NCBI GenBank assembly: GCA_002366615.1
Contig: DFBL01000030.1
Span: 1 to 23,005, forward strand
DNA: 23,005 nucleotides
Source of the DNA: Candidatus Dojkabacteria bacterium UBA3081
GTDB lineage: Bacteria > Patescibacteriota > Dojkabacteria > SC72
Direction of reading: 5' to 3'
The stretch's first letter is position 1, and every line of letters starts with the position of its first letter. The notes under the pieces are model-generated. The model ran no database searches and was not told the origin of the DNA. It saw only the letters and a program-made list of their open reading frames with translations. Position numbers and translations under genes: made by a program. Shown in pieces: positions 14,681-21,125 of the stretch.

Positions 14681-16462
14681 CTATTTACTCCAGTATGAAA
14701 TATCCTTAAATCTTTCGTATGGATAAAGTATCTCTGACATATCAGATATTTTAATATCCTCCTTAACTACATATAAGTAATTAGGATGATAAAGAAATAT
14801 TACAGGAGAATCTTGTGTTAAGTATCTCTGAAATAGTGTATAGTCATCTTTCCTCTCCTCCTGTTTGATAGTTCTTCTAGCTTCTTCTAAAAGAATATCC
14901 ACTCTTTCATAAGTATATCCTGATAAATTCAAATCAGGATAGTTTGTTTTAAGAGAGTGCCATAAGTTATACTGATCAGGATCAATAGTAGTCTCAACTT
15001 CATACATTAGTAATTCAAAATCTCTAGTTGCTACAATCTCTTGTGTTAACTGTTGATATGAAAGAGGCTCTAGATTTAAAACAAGGCCTTCCTGTTCAAA
15101 GAGCTCTTTCAAAACATTAGCTATTTCACTGTTAAATTGGTTGTCATAATATGAAAAAGAAAAACTAAGTATTTTCCTATCCTCTGTTTCATAAAATCCT
15201 GATGATTCATTTAGAGTGTAACCTAAATTTTTAAATATCTCTTTCGCCTTGTCAGGACTATACTCATATTTAACTACCTCATCCTCACTGTATGCCCAAG
15301 AAGTACTAGGTATAGGTCCATATGCAATCTCTCCTGAGATATTAGCCTTCTCTAATAGCTTCTGCCTATTAAGTAAATAGTTTAGAGCCTGTCTGATTTC
15401 TTTGCTTTCAAGCTTTCCCTTTCTAATATTAAAGAATATCATTCTTAACCTAGACTCAAGAGTTATCACATAAGTATCATAGCCTGGATATTCATCTATA
15501 AAAGCCATCCCTGCACTGTACACACTACCCATAGCATCTAGACTCCCATTTCTAAAAGCTGCCTCTAAAGTGTCATAGTCGGAATACAATCTATAAATAA
15601 AAGTATCGATTTTAGGAGTAACCCAAAAATAGTCACTCGCTTCTAAATACACAACATTAGGCTCAGACCTATACACCCTATAAGCACCAGAACCAAGTGG
15701 ATATCTTGAAAAAGAATCAAATGCTAAATCTTGCAAAGATATATTCTCTAACCTATGTTTAGGTACAATATATATAGAAACTACCTCAAAAAATGTGGCA
15801 TTCCCCTCTGGGAGTGTAAATCTTAATTTGTTTTCTGATATCTTATTTATTGTAACCTCAACCAGAGATGAACCAATGGTATCATAATTGTATTTGGAAG
15901 AAAGCTGTTTAGCTGTTTCAAAGGTATATATTATATCGTCAATCGTTAAAGACTCCCCATCCTGCCATTTATGCTCTAAAGAGATTGTAAAATCATATGT
16001 TTTACCATCTGTAGAAACTACCCAATCAGTTGCAATACCTTCCATTGGCTTTCCTTCTTCCGATATCTCTATAAATTTTTCAAATACTAAAGCTTGAAGA
16101 TCGCTATCAACAGGGTTTTGTGCAGTAAACAGCGGATTTAAGGAAGATATTGCTCCTACATTCCCCTCTACAAAAACATCCTCCTTTTCACCTGATATAA
16201 AGTTAGCGAAGGTATTACTCCTTAAAAAAAAGGATAGAAAAACACCAAGTATAGAAAAAAGTAATATAAAACTTAAAGGTGCAGTTTTTTTAAATATGGT
16301 TGATATCCTTTGAGGATACAACCAGAAGCAATCCCTAAAACCTTTTTTCTCCTCTTCACTATTACCAACCTTTATTGCTCTTTGATCAGGTTTAAAATGA
16401 GTAAAGGCCTCTCGCATCGAGAGTGTACCAGTTTTCTCACCTGTAACTTTTTTATCCTTCAT
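14681..16462 (-). CDS. Membrane-anchored solute-binding protein, family 5 (OppA/DppA-like)
   Basis: A 593-residue protein. Residues 1-60 are charged and presumably cytoplasmic; one membrane helix lies at about 61-80, with no lipobox cysteine. The external SBP_bac_5 domain begins near 95 with VEGNVGAISSLNPLFTAQNP and continues with KTYDFTISLEHKWQDGESLT and DIIYTFETAK, the family's conserved opening. Such proteins capture oligopeptides or similar solutes for ABC importers. Here the usual lipoprotein anchor is replaced by a non-cleaved helix with a cytosolic extension. It follows secG by 10 nt, and no permease or ATPase is nearby. The stop lies 2 nt from tRNA-Leu on the opposite strand, with no hairpin between. 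Confidence 0.9.
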   Translation of the reverse strand: MKDKKVTGEKTGTLSMREAFTHFKPDQRAIKVGNSEEEKKGFRDCFWLYPQRISTIFKKTAPLSFILLFSILGVFLSFFLRSNTFANFISGEKEDVFVEGNVGAISSLNPLFTAQNPVDSDLQALVFEKFIEISEEGKPMEGIATDWVVSTDGKTYDFTISLEHKWQDGESLTIDDIIYTFETAKQLSSKYNYDTIGSSLVEVTINKISENKLRFTLPEGNATFFEVVSIYIVPKHRLENISLQDLAFDSFSRYPLGSGAYRVYRSEPNVVYLEASDYFWVTPKIDTFIYRLYSDYDTLEAAFRNGSLDAMGSVYSAGMAFIDEYPGYDTYVITLESRLRMIFFNIRKGKLESKEIRQALNYLLNRQKLLEKANISGEIAYGPIPSTSWAYSEDEVVKYEYSPDKAKEIFKNLGYTLNESSGFYETEDRKILSFSFSYYDNQFNSEIANVLKELFEQEGLVLNLEPLSYQQLTQEIVATRDFELLMYEVETTIDPDQYNLWHSLKTNYPDLNLSGYTYERVDILLEEARRTIKQEERKDDYTLFQRYLTQDSPVIFLYHPNYLYVVKEDIKISDMSEILYPYERFKDISYWSK

Positions 16463-16472
16463 CTTTAATGAT

Positions 16473-16706
16473 TTAAGAAACGTACTTATATATCAAAAGC
16501 GATATTACAATTAAGAGTATCGTAAGCACTATTGTAAAATAGTGTAAGAATTTCTCTAAACCTCTTTTAGTTCTAAAAACCTCTCCACCACCACCAAACA
16601 TCTTTCCTAGCCCCTCTGCACGGTTTTGTAAAAGGATTGATACAACAACAAGAATAGATACTCCTATTTGTGCATAAAGTAGAATATTTTGTAATTTTTC
16701 ATTCAT
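16473..16706 (-). CDS. secG: Preprotein translocase subunit SecG
   Basis: A 77-residue protein with two membrane helices (about 9-27 and 53-74). The conserved connecting loop reads LLQNRAEGLGKMFGGGGEVF, followed by RTKRGLEKFLHYFT, diagnostic of SecG. It associates with SecYE and helps SecA-driven export, on which the many secreted proteins in this window depend. TATAAT (16719-16714, minus strand) ends 7 nt before the ATG, inside the 18-nt gap to the upstream gene, so it can be expressed separately. The solute-binding protein gene follows 10 nt downstream. Confidence 0.93.
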   Translation of the reverse strand: MNEKLQNILLYAQIGVSILVVVSILLQNRAEGLGKMFGGGGEVFRTKRGLEKFLHYFTIVLTILLIVISLLIYKYVS

Positions 16707-16713
16707 ACGTCAG

Positions 16714-16719
16714 ATTATA
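16714..16719 (-). promoter_or_regulatory. Consensus -10 (TATAAT) in front of secG
   Basis: The minus strand reads AGTATAATCTGACGTATG: a perfect -10 with a 7-nt gap to the start codon, and no Shine-Dalgarno. It sits in the 18-nt gap after the upstream gene's stop. Confidence 0.55.
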
Positions 16720-16724
16720 CTATA

Positions 16725-17132
16725 TTATGAACTTTTCTCAAGGACACTAAGTAAACTGGTTATTAAAGAGTAGGTTACACTTCCAAAAACCATTGTTAAA
16801 ATTTCTGTAACTTTAAAACTGTTTATTACTAAACTCCCAGTATCTAAACCTTCAAATACATACTCCTCTATCTGAAAGCCCGGCATAAATATCTTAATTA
16901 GATAAAAGACTCCAAAACAGAGAAGGGAAGACATTACAAATTTAGTAAGAAAATTCTCCTTGATTGTTAAGAATACCAAAAGAGCCGAAGAGAGAAATAC
17001 AGCAATAGCGAATAGTGAAAAGGTAGAAAGTATATATACAAGACTTTGAGGAAAAACAATACCTTTAAATATTGTCAATACAAAGTATATTACAAGCATA
17101 TACTCGATGAGTCTTTTTAAAAATTTCTTCAT
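16725..17132 (-). CDS. Small 4-TM membrane protein (possibly phage-holin-4 superfamily-like)
   Basis: A 135-residue protein with a basic start (MKKFLKRLIEY) and four predicted helices at about 11-30, 32-56, 63-85 and 107-130. The segment FMPGFQIEEYVFEG after the third helix resembles the PGFxVxxF motif between helices of the phage_holin_4_2 / YvlD-type family, but the match is weak. It is the first gene of the minus-strand group with secG and the solute-binding protein. Function unknown; a role in membrane organisation or export is only suggested by neighbours. Confidence 0.6.
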   Translation of the reverse strand: MKKFLKRLIEYMLVIYFVLTIFKGIVFPQSLVYILSTFSLFAIAVFLSSALLVFLTIKENFLTKFVMSSLLCFGVFYLIKIFMPGFQIEEYVFEGLDTGSLVINSFKVTEILTMVFGSVTYSLITSLLSVLEKSS

Positions 17133-17250
17133 CTTTTATGTCTGCTTATCTTACATTAATATATTAGCATATTACATTTTAAGTAGCATATTTTGCAACT
17201 ACAAATAATATAGGATAGTGATTTCCTTGTTGGCAAAGTCAATCATAATG

Positions 17251-17256
17251 TATATT
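17251..17256 (+). promoter_or_regulatory. -10 element supporting the pyruvate kinase start at 17263
   Basis: TATATT ends 6 nt before the ATG at 17263, matching the spacing seen at other genes. It supports this ATG over the upstream in-frame GTG at 17218, which would lie before the transcription start. Confidence 0.45.
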
Positions 17257-17262
17257 GTAGAT

Positions 17263-18699
17263 ATGCTTAAAGGGAAAATTTTTTGTAAAACTAAGATTGT
17301 AGCAACAATAGGACCAGCCTCATGGGATAAAAATATCCTAAAAGATATGATTACCCAAGGAATGGATGTAGCTAGAATAAATGCCTCATTTGCAGATTTC
17401 GATGAATTAAAAAGAGTCTCTCAAAATATTAGGGAGATATCTCCTAGGGTTGGAATAATGCTAGACACAATGGGACATAAGATTAGAGTAACAGGATTTA
17501 ATGAGGAAAGAAAACTTATTGAAAAGGAAAAAATAATTGTTGTACCAGATAAGGGAGAAAACAGTAATCAAAATCTTGATAATAATCACATAGCTATTAC
17601 ATATCCAACTCTACATCAGGATATCTCCAGAAATGCTCATATTCTACTAGATGATGGCCTGGTATCATTAAAAGTCATAGATATTAAAGGAGAAGAAATA
17701 CTTTGTGAAGTAGTACAGGGAGGAATACTTCGACCGAAAAAAACTGTTAATATTCCCAATACTAATCTTAAATTCCCATCTCTTAGTAAAAAGGATAAGT
17801 TAGATATTAAGTATGCTGTTGAGAATGGTTTTGATTTCATATCTGCCTCCTTTATTAGAGATATTCATGATATCGCTATGGTAAGAAAGCTTATGGGGAA
17901 AACACATATTAAACTAATAGCTAAGATAGAGGATAGAGAAGGGGTAGACAACTTTGATCAGATTCTCCCCTTAGTTGATGGTGTAATGGTTGCAAGAGGA
18001 GATATGGGAGTAGAATTACCCTTAGAGGACGTACCTGTAATCCAAAAACAAATTATTTTTAAATGTAGGAGTGTAGGGAAACCAGTTATCGTAGCAACAC
18101 AAATGCTAGAATCAATGAGGAAAAGTGTAAGACCAACACGTGCAGAGGTAAGTGATGTAGCAAATGCAGTAATGGATGGCTGTGATGCTTTAATGCTTTC
18201 AGCAGAGACCTCTACAGGAGAGTTTCCAGTGGAAGCAGTAAAGACTATGAACAAGATAGCAATAAAAGTAGAAGATGTATTAAGACCACAGAGAGTTCAG
18301 GGATATACCCAGGTTTCGATTGAAACCGATGAGTTATGTAACTGTATATTTGATCTTGCTAACTCTATCTACCTTAAGGGTGTAATTGTACTATCTCAAA
18401 GTGGTAAGACTTCCCAAAGCTTAGCAAGACACAGATTAACAATTCCAATATGGGAAATTGGTAATGATATAGTAAGGATAAGGCAAAATTCTTTACTAAG
18501 AGGAGTCAAGGGATTTTACATAAATGATCTCCCAGATGATAGAGACAAGGCCGTCCTAAAAAGTGTTGAGTGTGTATATTCACATGGGGAATTGGATTTA
18601 AATGATAAAATTGCTATTATTAGTGGCAGTTCTATTAAAAATAGATCCTATAACTCAATACTTGAGATAGTGAATGTAAGCGATATAGTTGGATCTTGA
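17263..18699 (+). CDS. pyk: Pyruvate kinase with atypical potassium-site residues
   Basis: A 478-residue enzyme making ATP and pyruvate from phosphoenolpyruvate and ADP. TKIVATIGPAS opens the barrel. LIAKIEDREGVDNFDQIL contains the catalytic Lys and the metal-binding Glu, VMVARGDMGVELPLEDVP the metal-binding Asp, and PVIVATQMLESM the substrate Thr. Two active-site strips depart from consensus: RxNFSHG reads RINASFA, and DTKGPEIRTG reads DTMGHKIRVTG. Lys replaces the Glu linked to potassium dependence, so potassium-independent activity is predicted. The C-terminal domain is complete. The ATG at 17263 gives a normal N-terminus; a GTG at 17218 would add 15 unusual residues. tRNA-Cys follows 6 nt after the stop and may share the transcript. 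Confidence 0.93.
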   Translation: MLKGKIFCKTKIVATIGPASWDKNILKDMITQGMDVARINASFADFDELKRVSQNIREISPRVGIMLDTMGHKIRVTGFNEERKLIEKEKIIVVPDKGENSNQNLDNNHIAITYPTLHQDISRNAHILLDDGLVSLKVIDIKGEEILCEVVQGGILRPKKTVNIPNTNLKFPSLSKKDKLDIKYAVENGFDFISASFIRDIHDIAMVRKLMGKTHIKLIAKIEDREGVDNFDQILPLVDGVMVARGDMGVELPLEDVPVIQKQIIFKCRSVGKPVIVATQMLESMRKSVRPTRAEVSDVANAVMDGCDALMLSAETSTGEFPVEAVKTMNKIAIKVEDVLRPQRVQGYTQVSIETDELCNCIFDLANSIYLKGVIVLSQSGKTSQSLARHRLTIPIWEIGNDIVRIRQNSLLRGVKGFYINDLPDDRDKAVLKSVECVYSHGELDLNDKIAIISGSSIKNRSYNSILEIVNVSDIVGS

Positions 18700-18705
18700 A
18701 TCTAT

Positions 18706-18778
18706 GGTGACGTAGCCAAGTTGGTTAAGGCCGTGGTCTGCAAAACCACTATCATGGGTTCGAATCCCATCGTCACCT
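18706..18778 (+). tRNA. trnC-GCA: tRNA-Cys (anticodon GCA)
   Basis: A 73-nt class I tRNA. The acceptor stem GGTGACG (18706-18712) pairs with CGTCACC (18771-18777), with discriminator T (U73), a known cysteine identity base. The anticodon arm GTGGT/ACCAC encloses CTGCAAA, anticodon GCA (18740-18742). The T arm is ATGGG/CCCAT around TTCGAAT. CCA is not encoded. A run of six Ts from 18778 may help end the transcript. It lies 6 nt after pyk. Confidence 0.97.
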
Positions 18779-18794
18779 TTTTTACTTCCCCTTA

Positions 18795-18803
18795 TGGTAT
18801 AAC
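18795..18803 (+). promoter_or_regulatory. Extended -10 promoter of the acyltransferase gene
   Basis: TGGTATAAC (TGn plus TATAAC, 18798-18803) is followed by TTAAT and the ATG at 18809. The 5-nt gap predicts a leaderless message. The surrounding bases resemble the def promoter (TATGGTATAA shared). Confidence 0.65.
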
Positions 18804-18808
18804 TTAAT

Positions 18809-19810
18809 ATGAAAAAAAGAGACTCAAGCATAGATTTTCTTAGAGCAACAGCTGTTTTTCTCATGGTTATAACACATGTTAATGCACTCCTGTATTCAGG
18901 GAAAAATTCCATATTAGACATCTTTACAACTGCGGGTGTTACCCTTTGTTTTTCAACTTTTCTTTTTTGCTCTGCATATATAGATGGATTAAAGATAGAG
19001 AAGGGGAAAGATTTTAATATTAAAAAGGTATTAAAAAGAATCTTTAACATATACATAGTATATGTATTGTGTGGAATATTTGTAACACTTGTATTTCAAG
19101 AAGGAATAACAATAGATCAAATCCTAAACATCATTATTCTAAATTATGTTCCAGAATTTACAGAATTTTTAATCGCCTTTATTCTCTTCTCCTTTCTTCC
19201 TCTCATATTTTCAAAACAAATTAAACAATTACTCTCTAAACCCCTCCTATTGGTTTTTTTAACTATCTCTATTTACTTTCTAGGCTCTTTAATATCTTCA
19301 GAGCTATCAAAATACTCTTTGCCAAATTACATCAGAATATTAGTAGAGAATATATTTGGATATCAAAATCAGCATAGATTCCCAATAATCCCATATCTAC
19401 CTATATATTCCTTTGGAATACTCCTTAGTAAATACAAAAGTAACAGGATTTTGTTTAAGACACTTGTAATTTCTCTTTTACTTTTCTTTCTTCTTTACTT
19501 TTTCAAACTATCACACTGGTATAGATGGCCCCCCTCTGTACTCTTTCTGTTTTACTCTTTTGCATACATCCCTTTAATCCTCCTTATATTCAGAAAGTTT
19601 GAAAGAACCCTATCTAAGAGCATATTTAAACTGTTTACCAACGTTGGTAAATACCCACTAGAACAATTTGCTCTCTCAACTCTTTTGGTTTTTACTGCGA
19701 AGGCATTCATCCCCTCAACTGGGAATGAATTTGTAAGTATATTGGTTAACATTATAATCTTAGGATTTCTAACTGCGTATCCCATAGTTTTTTACCGTAA
19801 AATGGTATAA
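18809..19810 (+). CDS. Membrane acyltransferase, acyltransferase-3 family (OafA-like)
   Basis: A 333-residue protein with about ten membrane helices. The N-terminus RDSSIDFLRATAVFLMVITH has the family pattern Asp9, Arg12 and His23 (D-x-x-R...H), the essential residues of acyltransferase 3 / OafA-type enzymes that move acyl groups from the cytoplasm onto extracellular glycans. Length fits the core membrane domain without an added SGNH domain. The next gene encodes a deacetylase-like exported protein 6 nt downstream, so the pair may add and remove acyl groups on the same surface polymer; that link is inference. Confidence 0.85.
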   Translation: MKKRDSSIDFLRATAVFLMVITHVNALLYSGKNSILDIFTTAGVTLCFSTFLFCSAYIDGLKIEKGKDFNIKKVLKRIFNIYIVYVLCGIFVTLVFQEGITIDQILNIIILNYVPEFTEFLIAFILFSFLPLIFSKQIKQLLSKPLLLVFLTISIYFLGSLISSELSKYSLPNYIRILVENIFGYQNQHRFPIIPYLPIYSFGILLSKYKSNRILFKTLVISLLLFFLLYFFKLSHWYRWPPSVLFLFYSFAYIPLILLIFRKFERTLSKSIFKLFTNVGKYPLEQFALSTLLVFTAKAFIPSTGNEFVSILVNIIILGFLTAYPIVFYRKMV

Positions 19811-19811
19811 T
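19803..19811 (+). promoter_or_regulatory. Extended -10 promoter overlapping a stop codon
   Basis: TGGTATAAT lies across the acyltransferase stop (TAA 19808-19810). TATAAT (19806-19811) is followed by TATAT and the ATG at 19817. An independent leaderless start for the deacetylase-like gene is thus built into the end of the preceding gene. Confidence 0.65.
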
Positions 19812-19816
19812 TATAT

Positions 19817-21124
19817 ATGAACAAGAAACTAGGAATACTGATCGTGTTACTACTATCTTTAGTATCTACATCAGTATTTTTAACAAACAAAAATACCTCA
19901 ACAGAGATTAACACCCCTATAAATGGAGTAGAAGAGATAAAGGGGGAAGAAACTCAGGTATGTAGCATTCTTGAAGAGAGTGCAAAAGAGCAACTACTAA
20001 ACCTCCCATCCTTAAGAGAGTGGTATGTGAAATCTCCATATGTTGAAAACAACTATATTAATATCCAACTTGAACTACCCAAAGAAAGTGTCTCTGTTAA
20101 ATACTCTCTAAATGATTCCCAAAATGAGGCTCTCTTTGAAGATGGTAAATGGAAAATTAATATCCCAATAGATAACCTTGAGAGTGGGGAATATAAATTG
20201 TTAGTTGACTGCACTATTTGTGAAAACAAACTTTCGAAATCTTTCTCTTTCAAAGTATCAAACCCTGTATATGTTACATGGACTATAGACTGGGAGGGAT
20301 TCGATGTAAAAGAACAATATCTGCAAGAAATGGTTAAGATATCAGAGCAGTACGATATTCCAATGACTCATTTCTTCAATCCATACATATATATCTATCT
20401 TTCTTCTAATAGAGCTACCTACTTAACAAATTGGGTAAAAAATAGAACAGAGGATAGTATAGGGTTACATTTACATATGTATGATAGTCTAGTAAAAGCA
20501 AGTGGGGTTAAGGTAAACAATAACCCAGCATGGGGTAGCCCTATGGGAAATGGGCATGACACTCCAAACAGTAATTACAGTTATGAAGATTTCAAAGAAA
20601 TTATTCTTTGGTCTATAAACCAATTCGAAAAAAATGGTATAGAAAGACCTACAATGTATAGAGCAGGAGGGTGGTTCATAGACGAAGAAAATATTAATGT
20701 GCTCAATGATTTAGATTTCCAAATAGAATCCTCAGGTAGAACATACTACATACATGGAAGAAATCTACTAGAAGGACCTTGGAACCTATCTACAACAACT
20801 CAGCCTTACCAGATGAACAGTAGGAATCAAAATACATCCAACAATCCAAATATTAATATATGGGAATATCCTAATAACGGAGGGGATTCATGGGCATACA
20901 CCTCTGAACAATTAGTTTCTAATTTTAAAAGTAATTACGATAGAGGAATACAAAATGTAGATACAGTAGTAACTTTCCTTTCCCATCCACACTGGTTTGA
21001 TAAAGAGGGACCCAAGATACAAGAAGTCTTAAAATATGTATATACATATTCTTACAACAATGATAAAGGTCCTGTAATATTTCTCACCCTTGATAAAGTA
21101 TATGAATATAATGTAAAACTGTAG
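19817..21124 (+). CDS. Exported polysaccharide deacetylase-like protein (NodB/CE4-type fold)
   Basis: A 435-residue protein. An N-terminal signal or anchor helix (about 5-23) is followed by a beta-sandwich-like region (about 70-148, with Cys132/Cys135) and the catalytic-type barrel from 150. Motif 1 is VTWTIDWEGFD (Asp158, Glu160) in place of TFDDG. Motif 2 is IGLHLHMYDS (His218, His220). YRAGGW (281-286) fits motif 3 (RxPxG/Y), and FLSHPHWFD (His390, His392) is the late motif with the catalytic His. The D-x-E form of motif 1 also occurs in deacetylases of exopolysaccharide loci, so metal-dependent removal of acyl groups from a surface glycan is likely. Its neighbours are an acyltransferase and a large surface protein starting 1 nt after its stop. 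Confidence 0.75.
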   Translation: MNKKLGILIVLLLSLVSTSVFLTNKNTSTEINTPINGVEEIKGEETQVCSILEESAKEQLLNLPSLREWYVKSPYVENNYINIQLELPKESVSVKYSLNDSQNEALFEDGKWKINIPIDNLESGEYKLLVDCTICENKLSKSFSFKVSNPVYVTWTIDWEGFDVKEQYLQEMVKISEQYDIPMTHFFNPYIYIYLSSNRATYLTNWVKNRTEDSIGLHLHMYDSLVKASGVKVNNNPAWGSPMGNGHDTPNSNYSYEDFKEIILWSINQFEKNGIERPTMYRAGGWFIDEENINVLNDLDFQIESSGRTYYIHGRNLLEGPWNLSTTTQPYQMNSRNQNTSNNPNINIWEYPNNGGDSWAYTSEQLVSNFKSNYDRGIQNVDTVVTFLSHPHWFDKEGPKIQEVLKYVYTYSYNNDKGPVIFLTLDKVYEYNVKL

Positions 21125-21125
21125 T

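Noticed and set aside
17218..17262. GTG-initiated 15-codon extension of pyruvate kinase
   Set aside because: A -10 element lies inside it (17251-17256) and the ATG at 17263 gives the normal family N-terminus.
18655..19056. Minus-strand 133-codon frame containing a DDGIRTHDSGFADHGLNQLG-like segment
   Set aside because: This is the well-known false protein produced by translating a tRNA gene antisense; it covers tRNA-Cys and the acyltransferase start.
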